Positions 7,324 through 13,791 of a stretch of DNA of 18,570 nt are shown piece after piece. The stretch's first letter is position 1, and every line of letters starts with the position of its first letter. Origin of the DNA: Endozoicomonadaceae bacterium (lineage in GTDB: Bacteria > Pseudomonadota > Gammaproteobacteria > Pseudomonadales > Endozoicomonadaceae); NCBI GenBank assembly GCA_023146365.1, contig JAGLCE010000097.1:1-18570 (forward strand), read 5' to 3'. Under the pieces are notes generated by a model that was given only the letters and a program-made list of their open reading frames with translations, ran no database searches and was not told where the DNA came from. The translations under genes were made by a program, and so were the position numbers.

Positions 7324-7716
7324 TTACCTGTTTGGGTGCTGTCCTTCATGCCAGTCAAGATCCAGATGACCGATGTCATTCCGAGCGGCCTTCATCGCAG
7401 TGTCACGGCTTTCTACGCAAACAAGGTAATGTCCAAGTCCGCTGATATTTAAGATGCCCTGTATGCGTCGGTTGGCGTTACACAGTACGATCTTCCCACT
7501 GGGTGGTAGTTCAAGGAATAAATCATATAATACGGCTAGACCGTCACTATTGATCGACTTAAGCTGGGTACAATCAAGGACAAAGCGAGAAAATCCATCT
7601 CTGACCAAGCCGTCTAAACTGCTTTGTAGAAAATTAGCATTGTCCGGCTGAAGAATACCGTTAAGTGTAATGACAATGATGTTTTGATACTCTTCAAGGC
7701 TCAATTCCAGTGACAT
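7324..7716 (-). CDS. STAS-domain protein, anti-sigma factor antagonist-like
   Basis: The 130-residue protein is a single STAS domain of the SpoIIAA/RsbV type. These proteins bind or release a partner depending on phosphorylation. The first strands are visible (IIVITLNGIL), followed by FVLDCTQLKSINSDGLAVL, the core strand-loop-helix. The INSDG loop aligns with the D-S-S-G loop of SpoIIAA. The phosphorylatable serine (SpoIIAA Ser58) corresponds to Ser57 here, while the flanking Asp is Asn and the following Ser is Asp. A second conserved segment reads ILNISGLGHYLVC. The start is supported by GGGAG about 8 nt upstream. No kinase, phosphatase or anti-sigma partner lies in the window. The gene stands alone among IS debris but is itself intact. 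Its target is unknown. Confidence 0.85.
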   Translation of the reverse strand: MSLELSLEEYQNIIVITLNGILQPDNANFLQSSLDGLVRDGFSRFVLDCTQLKSINSDGLAVLYDLFLELPPSGKIVLCNANRRIQGILNISGLGHYLVCVESRDTAMKAARNDIGHLDLDWHEGQHPNR

Positions 7717-8180
7717 AGACTTTACTCCCTGTTACAGCGTAAAAATTAATTTCACTCTTATTTATTTATTTACTTACTTATGTAGACAATGATAATGTGA
7801 AAAAGTTTTGACAACAGTTAGACAATGGTCTTTGCGACCTTGGACTAAAGCGGTTCGTTAGAAGAAGTGAGGTTCGAATCGCTGATAGATATCGGCTCTT
7901 CGACAGTGGCGTAGGCAGGTGTAATATGCTTACTTTGTAGGACTTTTTGGCTTTATTTTCTCGAAGGGTGCCATTGATCAGCAATCTAGTTGGATGTTGT
8001 TGAAGAGGGTGTTGGTTAAGTGCTTGGGCAGATGTAATTTCTTTTTGGTCTAAGGGTATCGATTATATTCTAGTTGATCGCTTTGCTTGTCAGTCAGGTG
8101 CAGGTGAAAAGCCTTAAACTACTTTAATCCGATTGAGTTTTTATCGGGCAACCGTGTGTCACTTATGCTGGCAATCTAGT
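7717..8180. other. Non-coding spacer with a tetranucleotide repeat
   Basis: No credible gene is seen. At 7757-7780 there are six tetranucleotide units (CTTA, TTTA x3, CTTA x2) about 40-65 bp upstream of the STAS start, in the likely promoter region of that leftward gene. GCAATCTAG occurs at 7981-7989 and again at 8171-8179; this 9-mer also forms the right edge of the 64-bp repeats. The rest has many stops and may be decayed IS or gene sequence that I cannot identify. Confidence 0.5.
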
Positions 8181-8288
8181 GACAGCTTCGACCAGTACTC
8201 ATCAGTGAGCATAAAGCGAGGCATTGCAAATCTGTAGGAACGCAATACTGCGGATTTGCAGACTTTTCTCAATAATTTATGAAACGTC
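8159..8288 (-). mobile_element. IS5-family element start, left inverted copy
   Basis: On the minus strand this holds the upstream end of an IS (GACGTTTCAT at 8288-8279) and then a 21-codon reading from the ATG at 8224: MPRFMLTDEYWSKLS, then an unrelated tail and TGA at 8159. MPRFMLTDE.W.KL is the start of IS5-family transposases. The segment 8181-8288 is an inverted, partly deleted copy of 9291-9413. It lacks about 15 bp just upstream of the ATG. Confidence 0.72.
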
Positions 8289-8770
8289 AACAGCCCCTAG
8301 GCTGGCAAAATAAAGTTGACAATATATCCTGCGGTTTGGTGAGTTTTTCGACCCATAAAATACGGCAATTAAAAAAACAGAACAACGAATTCGGTGTTCG
8401 TGTAGAGGGATTAATAAAGAGTTCTATTGTTCAAGTGACTTGACCCCTTTGTTTTTTATTTTTGAAAAACCGGTTATCTCATATGCTCAGAAACCTTTGG
8501 CGAACTCTTCGTGCAAAGTTTTCGATTTGAACTTTATCCACATAACGTGGTCGATATAAGTATAGGGAAATAATAATATTTCTTCTAAATAATATATTAA
8601 TAGAGAGCTTTGCACGATAGCTATTTTACCCTTTGGTGTTGTTAAAAACGCACTCAAACAATCAAATAGGTCATTGATAAGCATAAACTCCCCCATTTCG
8701 CTTATTTTTGCCTAGCCAAAGAATAAAGTCTCTGTTCGTGCAAAGCTCAATGATACTGTGGAGTATGTAT
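8289..8770. other. Non-coding region inside the IS-flanked segment
   Basis: This lies between the left IS remnant and the small membrane protein gene. A 69-codon leftward reading (8487-8696) exists but shows no family signature. Its inner ATG at 8684 has a GGGGAG only 3 nt upstream, so I do not call it. No promoter of good quality could be assigned to the gene that follows. Confidence 0.4.
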
Positions 8771-9292
8771 ATGATATCAGATATAACTAGTAGTCGCGCT
8801 TTTTCTGGTAATATTGACAACACTGTTGCTTTTAATTCAGGGAAAACGAAACAAGACTTATCAGACAATAAGTCATTACTCGTTCTGAAAAAAGCGAGTG
8901 AGACTCCATCCACTTCGCTCTTTGTTCGTTCAGCAAAATGTTTTGGTAAGATTCTTTTTGGCATAGCTCTAGCCCCCGTTTTAGTCATAGTGGAAGGGTT
9001 GGTTGGTGCTGCTGTCGGCATAGCCACGGGTTACGTTCTGACAGTAAAAAATGGCTGGCGGATACACCCAATATTGGGATGCATATTTGCTGTTACTAGT
9101 GCATTCGCTAAGGCTCTGTGTGCCGGAGGAGCGCTGGCTGTTATAGGGATCTGTTTTGGTATAGTTAATAGTATACAAATGGCACTCTCTTTATCAACGG
9201 AGCCATTAGTCAAGACTATTGAGGTACTGAAAGCATATATTCAAGAAGAAAGCTCTGCTATGCCTGAGAAGTTTTTGTCTGAGAGCTGGTGA
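8771..9292 (+). CDS. Small protein with two long glycine/alanine-rich membrane segments, possibly 3'-truncated
   Basis: I do not recognise the family. From the chosen ATG the protein has 173 residues. A polar Ser/Lys-rich N-terminal part (about 1-58) is followed by a long hydrophobic, Gly/Ala-rich segment at about 60-92 (starting GKILFGIALAPVLVIVEG) and a second at about 100-139 (ILGCIFAVTSAFAKALC and following). A polar tail with KTIEVLKAYIQEESS ends the protein. This suggests an integral membrane protein with a helical hairpin. The reading extends upstream to a TTG at 8708, but only the ATG at 8771 has a good ribosome site (GGAG, 7 nt spacing). The stop TGA (9290-9292) takes its last two bases from the IS remnant that begins GACGTTTC at 9291. 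The original C-terminus may therefore have been cut off by IS insertion. The gene is enclosed by inverted IS remnants, so it may have been mobile cargo. Confidence 0.6.
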   Translation: MISDITSSRAFSGNIDNTVAFNSGKTKQDLSDNKSLLVLKKASETPSTSLFVRSAKCFGKILFGIALAPVLVIVEGLVGAAVGIATGYVLTVKNGWRIHPILGCIFAVTSAFAKALCAGGALAVIGICFGIVNSIQMALSLSTEPLVKTIEVLKAYIQEESSAMPEKFLSESW

Positions 9293-9438
9293 CGTTTCAT
9301 TAATTCTTGAAAAACGTCTGCAAATCCGCAGTATTGCGATTCCTGCACCTGCGCTACTACGGATTGGCAATGCCTCGCTTTATGCTCACTGATGAGTGCT
9401 GGCCGAAGCTGTCGACTATTTTCAGCCAAATCAAGATA
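9291..9438 (+). mobile_element. IS5-family element start, right inverted copy, with truncated transposase
   Basis: It begins GACGTTTCAT and contains a dyad (GACGTTT ... AAACGTC, 9291-9318) typical of an IS end. From the ATG at 9370 it reads MPRFMLTDECWPKLSTIF, then SQIKIY, which matches the first two dozen residues of IS5-family transposases. The reading then runs into the 64-bp repeat copy 2 and stops at 9516. Only about 24 of some 250 or more codons of the transposase remain. 9291-9413 is the inverted counterpart of 8181-8288. Confidence 0.75.
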
Positions 9439-9502
9439 TACAGCCTACGAGCAGCTAGCTCTCAAATCCACTCCAAGTGTATCGGTTATTGTGGCAATCT
9501 AG
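9439..9502. repeat. 64-bp interspersed repeat, copy 2
   Basis: It differs from 6934-6997 at two of 64 positions and has the same orientation on the + strand. Here it follows the truncated IS5-type transposase start directly. Just to its right, AGCGTC (9505-9510) and GACGCT (9523-9528) form a short hairpin followed by ATTTTA. This could end rightward transcription, but the signal is weak. Confidence 0.75.
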
Positions 9503-9564
9503 GAAGCGTCATATAGGCAACAGACGCTATTTTAGAGGGCGTGCATAAGACGTGCTGTTATAAT

Positions 9565-10545
9565 TCAGCTGGTTCTTGCAATCACTAAGAGTGCCATCTG
9601 CTCTAGGGCGTTGCGGTGTTCAGACGCGGGCAAGTAGGCAAGGGCGTTAATGGCTTTGTCGGCCTCGGTACGTGCTTTTTGCTCTGTATATTCTATTGCA
9701 CCTGATGTGCTAACAATTTTGAGTATTTCGTCGAGCTGATCAAGGCTGCTTTTTTGAATGGCCTTACGAATCAGTGAGGCATCTTCTGTAGAAGCTTCCC
9801 TCATGGCATAAATCAAGGGTAGAGTGGGCTTGCCTTCTGCTAAGTCATCGCCGACATTTTTGCCCATTTTTGCACTGTCGCCATTGTAATCCAGTAGATC
9901 GTCAATAAGCTGGAAAGCCATACCTAGATGGTTTCCATAGTCCTGTAGTGCAGTTGTCTGTGTTTTATCCGCACCGGAAATGATGGCTGCGGTATGACTG
10001 GAGGCTTCAAACAGCACAGCGGTTTTACAGCGAATAACGTCCATGTACTTCGCTTCAGACAGAGAGGCGTCACGGGCATTGATCAGCTGCATCACCTCCC
10101 CTTCTGCGATGGTATTGCAGGTATCGGACAGTATTTTCATGACCTGCATATTACCGATGTTAACTATGCACTGAAATGCGCGAGAATAAAGAAAGTCGCC
10201 GACCAAAATACTGGGAGAATTGCCCCAATTGACATGGGCGGTGGAGCGTCCGCGACGTAGATCGGAAGAGTCTACGACATCGTCATGAAGCAGAGTGGCG
10301 GTATGCAAAAATTCGATAGCAGTGGCGAGTTCGATATGGCGTTCACCGGTATAATTACATGCACGAGCGGCGAGTAGCACCAGCAATGCTCTCAGTCGTT
10401 TTCCGCCTGCATCTATAATGTGGTGCCCAATTTTTTCAACCAATGGAACATTCGACAGCAGTTTCTGGCATATGCAGGTATTAACGGCAATGAAGTCGTC
10501 TTTGACTGTATCGTACATAGTATTAACGGCAGGGTTAGAAGTCAT
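9565..10545 (-). CDS. ispB: Octaprenyl (polyprenyl) diphosphate synthase
   Basis: It extends farnesyl diphosphate with isopentenyl diphosphate to make the all-trans side chain of ubiquinone or menaquinone, in the cytosol. At 326 aa it is the size of E. coli IspB. The first aspartate-rich motif is HDDVVDSSDLRRGR (DDVVD at about 88-92), the second is QLIDDLLDY (215-219), and GGKRLRALL (about 47-55) and AEGKPTLPLIY (236-246) are also present. These are the Mg-diphosphate and substrate-binding motifs of trans-prenyltransferases. The ATG at 10545 has no evident Shine-Dalgarno. A second ATG nine codons in (MYDTVKDDF) matches the start of some homologues less well by length, so I keep the first. The gene is divergent from rplU, as in many gammaproteobacteria. 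Chain length (C40 or another) cannot be read with certainty. Confidence 0.95.
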   Translation of the reverse strand: MTSNPAVNTMYDTVKDDFIAVNTCICQKLLSNVPLVEKIGHHIIDAGGKRLRALLVLLAARACNYTGERHIELATAIEFLHTATLLHDDVVDSSDLRRGRSTAHVNWGNSPSILVGDFLYSRAFQCIVNIGNMQVMKILSDTCNTIAEGEVMQLINARDASLSEAKYMDVIRCKTAVLFEASSHTAAIISGADKTQTTALQDYGNHLGMAFQLIDDLLDYNGDSAKMGKNVGDDLAEGKPTLPLIYAMREASTEDASLIRKAIQKSSLDQLDEILKIVSTSGAIEYTEQKARTEADKAINALAYLPASEHRNALEQMALLVIARTS

Positions 10546-10847
10546 GGAGGCGGGTGCTTATAGCTAATATAGGTAAACTTCTACGAATCCTATGGTTTGG
10601 TGGCGCGACTGTCAAGTGGCGACGAAATTCGGGAAGAACGGACTTGTACAATTATTGGGCATTCTTTACAATGATTGCTCAATTTGAAGATCCCTTCCAG
10701 TCGCCACTTTGTTATGGTGTGTGTCGGTTTACCGGAAAGCATCATGCGGCGCTGATACAGGAAATAGTGTTGGTTAACAGAAAATTCCACATGGGCAACC
10801 AGTGTGGATGCCTTTGACAAAAAGGCTCAGGATTTTCGGAGAATAAA
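10546..10847. other. Divergent ispB / rplU control region
   Basis: No gene is seen here. It must carry promoters in both directions. A rightward candidate is listed separately and implies a long leader of about 170 nt before rplU, which could hold an autoregulatory structure, though I could not confirm one. GGAG at about 10836 serves rplU. No convincing leftward promoter was found for ispB. Confidence 0.5.
10644..10672 (+). promoter_or_regulatory. Candidate sigma70 promoter for rplU-rpmA
   Basis: TTGTAC at 10644-10649 and TACAAT at 10667-10672 are separated by 17 nt. The -10 matches the consensus at five of six positions; the -35 is weak (three of six). The start of transcription would be near 10679. 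Confidence 0.4.
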
Positions 10848-11159
10848 ATGTACGCAGTTATTAAAACGGGTGGCAAACAGTACCGTGTTGCTGAAGGCGA
10901 CACGCTAAAGGTCGAAAAACTCGATATTGCCACAGGTGAAACCGTTGAATTTGATCAGGTTCTGATGGTCGGCAATGGTGACGATGTTAAAATCGGCACA
11001 CCCATTGTCAAAGGTGCCAAGGTCGTCGCTGAAGTGGCGACCCAAGTACGTGGCAAGAAGGTCATGATCATCAAATTCCATCGCCGGAAACATCATCGCA
11101 AGCAGATGGGTCATCGTCAGTGGTTCACGGAAGTGAAAATCACCGGTATCAGCGGCTAA
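10848..11159 (+). CDS. rplU: 50S ribosomal protein L21
   Basis: It is a 103-residue large-subunit ribosomal protein that binds 23S rRNA, the standard length. It begins MYAVIKTGGKQYRV, the L21 hallmark, with KVEKLDI next. The C-terminal RNA-binding part KFHRRKHHRKQMGHRQ and KITGI match the family. The ATG follows GGAG with about 8 nt spacing. It is the first gene of the rplU-rpmA pair, 17 bp before rpmA. Confidence 0.98.
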   Translation: MYAVIKTGGKQYRVAEGDTLKVEKLDIATGETVEFDQVLMVGNGDDVKIGTPIVKGAKVVAEVATQVRGKKVMIIKFHRRKHHRKQMGHRQWFTEVKITGISG

Positions 11160-11176
11160 TATCAGGAGATTGATCA

Positions 11177-11434
11177 ATGGCACATAAAAAGGCAGGCGGC
11201 AGTACTCGTAACGGCCGCGATTCGGAAAGTAAACGCCTTGGTGTGAAACGCTACGGCGGCCAGGCGGTTGCAGCTGGTAATATATTGGTTCGTCAGCGCG
11301 GCACTCGTTTTCATGCAGGTGAAAACGTGGGTATCGGCAAGGATCACACCCTGTTTGCCAAGGCAGAGGGTAAAGTGGTCTTTGAGGTGAAGGGTCCTAA
11401 AAGTCGCAAGTTCGTGCGAATCGAGACAGCTTGA
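11177..11434 (+). CDS. rpmA: 50S ribosomal protein L27
   Basis: It is an 85-residue ribosomal protein whose N-terminal tail reaches the peptidyl transferase centre. It starts MAHKKAGGSTRNGRDSESK, followed by RLGVKRYGGQ, the invariant L27 start. There is no Firmicutes-type cleavable N-terminal extension. AGGAG lies 9-10 nt before the ATG. It is co-transcribed with rplU, and a strong terminator follows 70 bp after the stop. Confidence 0.98.
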   Translation: MAHKKAGGSTRNGRDSESKRLGVKRYGGQAVAAGNILVRQRGTRFHAGENVGIGKDHTLFAKAEGKVVFEVKGPKSRKFVRIETA

Positions 11435-11505
11435 TTTCGTCGTGATGTCATCTGTGAAGAGTGCACTGTTTTTACATGGGTGAAGTCAGTGCATATTCAT
11501 GGTTA

Positions 11506-11536
11506 AAAAGCCCCACCTACGGACGGGGCTTTTCTT
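11506..11536 (+). terminator. Intrinsic terminator after rpmA
   Basis: AAAAGCCCC (11506-11514) pairs perfectly with GGGGCTTTT (11525-11533) around a 10-nt loop, and the T-rich tail TTTTCTTT follows. It ends the rplU-rpmA transcript 75 bp before obg, so obg probably depends on partial read-through or its own promoter. Confidence 0.88.
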
Positions 11537-11607
11537 TGTATGTTCGGATGGTTCGGAACGCTGGAAAGGCGGAGTGAAGATAGCCTGGCAAGCGTGGAGA
11601 AAGCGTT

Positions 11608-12810
11608 ATGAAATTTGTCGATGAAGCTCCAGTTTTCGTTGAGGCGGGCAAAGGAGGCAATGGGTGTATGAGCTTCCGGCGGGAAAAGTTTATCCCCAAC
11701 GGCGGGCCCGATGGCGGTAATGGAGGCAAAGGTGGCGGTGTCTATGTCGAGGCGGAAAACAACCTGAATACCTTGGTGGATTATCGTTACCAGCGCAAAT
11801 TCAAGGCGACAAATGGCGAGCAAGGTAGTGGTGCCAACTGTACAGGCAAGCAGGGTGAAGATCTTGTGCTGAAGGTACCGGTAGGTACTACGGTCATTGA
11901 TGAAGATCTAGAAGAGGTCATCTGTGATCTGACTTGTGTCGGTCAGAGATTCTTGCTGGCGAAAGGTGGTCATAACGGTATTGGTAACAGCTGCTTCAAG
12001 TCCAGCACCAATCGGGCGCCGCGCCAGTTTACCCCAGGCAAGCCAGGTGAAGAGCGAAACCTGCGCCTTGAGCTGAAAGTGATCGCCGATGTTGGCTTGT
12101 TGGGTATGCCTAATGCGGGGAAATCGACATTTATTCGCTCAGTATCCCATGCTAGGCCGAAAGTGGCGGATTATCCATTTACGACTCTGGTGCCTAACCT
12201 GGGAGTGGTCAGTGTACAGCAGCATCGAAGTTTTGTAATTGCCGATATTCCTGGGTTGATTGAAGGTGCTGCTAATGGCGCTGGGCTGGGTATTCGCTTC
12301 CTGAAGCATCTGTCTCGCTGTAGAGTTCTGTTGCATCTGGTCGATGTGGCGCAACACGATGACGCTGCCCCAGTAGCGGAAGCAAAAGCCATTATTAATG
12401 AGTTGGTCCGTTTTAGTCCAGCGCTGGCTCGGCGTGATCGTTGGCTGGTTCTGAATAAAGTTGACCTGTTGCCGGAAGATGGGCGTGAATCGGTGTGCAA
12501 TCGTATTGTCAGTGAATTGGGCTGGGAAGGGTCGGTTTACCGAACCGCCGCTATCAACGGGCTGGGTACCGAACGTCTCTGTCAGGATATTATGTGCTTT
12601 ATTGAAGAGAAAAACCGACAGGAAGCGGAAGATAAAGTCTTGGCTCGTATGGAAACGGAACATTGCGCTCGTGTGGAAGAGGAAGGGCGCATCAGGATTC
12701 ACGAGCAGGCCGAACAGCGACGCCTCAAGCGCCGCCATATGATGAACAAAGAAGTGCAGTTTGATGAAAGCGAGGACCACTGCAAGGTTGAAGTGACTTG
12801 TACACACTGA
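11608..12810 (+). CDS. obg: Obg/CgtA GTPase
   Basis: It is an essential GTPase involved in 50S ribosome assembly and the stringent response; the 400-aa length is normal. The N-terminal glycine-rich Obg fold (about 1-158) contains the expected repeats such as GGPDGGNGGKGGGVYV. The G domain has G1 GMPNAGKS (166-173), switch Thr in PFTTLVPNLG (about 190-199), G3 DIPG (213-216), G4 NKVD (283-286) and a G5-like TAA (313-315). The C-terminal 60 residues are charged, with no OCT domain visible, as usual for gammaproteobacteria. GGAGA precedes the ATG. It follows rpmA, the conserved order. Confidence 0.97.
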   Translation: MKFVDEAPVFVEAGKGGNGCMSFRREKFIPNGGPDGGNGGKGGGVYVEAENNLNTLVDYRYQRKFKATNGEQGSGANCTGKQGEDLVLKVPVGTTVIDEDLEEVICDLTCVGQRFLLAKGGHNGIGNSCFKSSTNRAPRQFTPGKPGEERNLRLELKVIADVGLLGMPNAGKSTFIRSVSHARPKVADYPFTTLVPNLGVVSVQQHRSFVIADIPGLIEGAANGAGLGIRFLKHLSRCRVLLHLVDVAQHDDAAPVAEAKAIINELVRFSPALARRDRWLVLNKVDLLPEDGRESVCNRIVSELGWEGSVYRTAAINGLGTERLCQDIMCFIEEKNRQEAEDKVLARMETEHCARVEEEGRIRIHEQAEQRRLKRRHMMNKEVQFDESEDHCKVEVTCTH

Positions 12811-12837
12811 TTCCTGAGAGGTAAGAAGTGATACCAA

Positions 12838-12863
12838 GTGGAGTGGAGCTGTGGAGTGGAGCT
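12838..12863 (+). repeat. 13-bp tandem duplication between obg and rpsT
   Basis: GTGGAGTGGAGCT occurs twice in direct succession (12838-12850 and 12851-12863). Each unit itself contains GTGGA/GTGGA-like half repeats. It lies in the non-coding gap after obg; no function is evident. Confidence 0.8.
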
Positions 12864-12967
12864 GTGCTGGGCAATAATTCCCGCGATGAGCGAAGTCAAT
12901 ACTTGGCGGTGTTCTGCTGACTAAGAGATACTTCGCTGGGCGTTCAGATCGCTGTTCAGATAAAGAA

Positions 12968-12989
12968 AAAGCCGACGATTGTCGACTTT
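12968..12989 (-). terminator. Intrinsic terminator of rpsT
   Basis: Read on the minus strand, AAAGTCGAC and GTCGGCTTT form a 9-bp stem (one G-T pair) with a 4-nt loop, followed by TTTTTCTTT-like sequence. It lies about 20 bp after the rpsT stop. Confidence 0.8.
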
Positions 12990-13009
12990 TCAATATTCGG
13001 GTGTCGGGT

Positions 13010-13279
13010 TTAGGCAGTAGCCAGAGCCTTAACCTTGCTGTTCAAACGGCTTTTGTGACGAGCCGCTTTGTTTTTGTGGATGATGCCTTTGTCTGTCATG
13101 CGATCAATCACCGGAGTAGCGGCAGCATAAGCCGCTTTGGCGATATCTGCATCCTTGCTTTCAACGGCGGCAATCACTTTTTTTATGGATGTGCGCACCA
13201 TGGAACGCTGACTTGCATTGTGCTTGCGATTATGCTCGGACTGACGGGCGCGTTTCTTGGCAGAAGGAGAGTTGGCCAA
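13010..13279 (-). CDS. rpsT: 30S ribosomal protein S20, TTG start
   Basis: It is an 89-residue small-subunit primary rRNA-binding protein. It begins (M)ANSPSAKKRARQSEHNR, and the C-terminal half contains KGIIHKNKAARHKSRL, both diagnostic. The initiation codon is TTG at 13279-13277, with AGGAG 9 nt upstream. E. coli rpsT also starts with UUG, which takes part in its translational autoregulation, so the same control is plausible here. A sigma70 promoter and a terminator flank it, giving a single-gene transcript. Confidence 0.97.
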   Translation of the reverse strand: MANSPSAKKRARQSEHNRKHNASQRSMVRTSIKKVIAAVESKDADIAKAAYAAATPVIDRMTDKGIIHKNKAARHKSRLNSKVKALATA

Positions 13280-13323
13280 CGTTAATTGCTCCTGAAACTT
13301 TGGACGGTATGACTCATTTCGGA

Positions 13324-13352
13324 ATTATGAAAGAAGAACCTACGTTTGTCAA
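13324..13352 (-). promoter_or_regulatory. Sigma70 promoter of rpsT
   Basis: On the minus strand TTGACA (13352-13347, perfect) is followed after 17 nt by CATAAT (13329-13324, five of six). Transcription would start near 13317, leaving about 37 nt of leader before the TTG start codon. Confidence 0.8.
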
Positions 13353-13791
13353 TAAGATTTAAGTGCCGAGCAATGACCCATACAACGTGCTATTTTTATG
13401 TAGGCCTTAGAGAACGAAGGCTTCCCTGAACAGTCAGCAACTGCAACTGCAACTGTAACGCCAGCTCAAGTCCACTGAACATCGACATACCCATCGACAA
13501 AACATCAATAAATACTCAATAATACACGCTAACACACTCTATGTTTGCTTGAGTATTAAATCGTCACTCTGATGAGCACTGTAACCTGTAGGTACTTTTT
13601 TGCTATAGAAATACGATCCTTATCATCAGTGGTCTCTTTTACACCGATGCATAACGGTTTTGCTGGCAAATACGGGCGCGTAAAAAAAGTGTGGGGTCGA
13701 TTAACAGGTTAACACCTCTCTAATGGTCAGTTTATGGTAGTCGCCTCTCTCGGCTACACTGGCAGTTTTCATTTTTCTTCTGGCTGAATCC
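13353..13791. other. Non-coding region between rpsT and uvrD
   Basis: No gene is seen. Three perfect CAACTG units occur at 13438-13455. The sequence TTAAC-AG-GTTAA, a short dyad, lies upstream of uvrD near 13700. I looked for an SOS box (CTGT-N8-ACAG) before uvrD and found none. The ATG of uvrD has no clear Shine-Dalgarno. Confidence 0.5.

Noticed and set aside
7778..7984. 68-codon leftward ORF upstream of the STAS gene
   Set aside because: Composition rich in Ser, Leu and Arg without domain pattern, and it would overlap the likely STAS promoter.
8487..8696. 69-codon leftward ORF
   Set aside because: No recognisable family; the inner ATG has too short a ribosome-site spacing and the outer one has none.
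8671..9027. 118-codon leftward ORF
   Set aside because: It is antisense to the small membrane-protein gene, whose hydrophobic pattern and ribosome site are better. It has no family signature.
12139..12993. 284-codon leftward ORF
   Set aside because: It is antisense to obg, has no family resemblance and low complexity, and is a product of obg codon use.
13001..13285. 94-codon rightward ORF
   Set aside because: It is the shadow of rpsT on the other strand.
13438..13455. CRISPR-like or satellite array (CAACTG x3)
   Set aside because: Only three 6-bp units without spacers; a minor tandem repeat.
13660..13791. SOS (LexA) box before uvrD
   Set aside because: No CTGT-N8-ACAG pattern is present, although E. 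coli uvrD has one.
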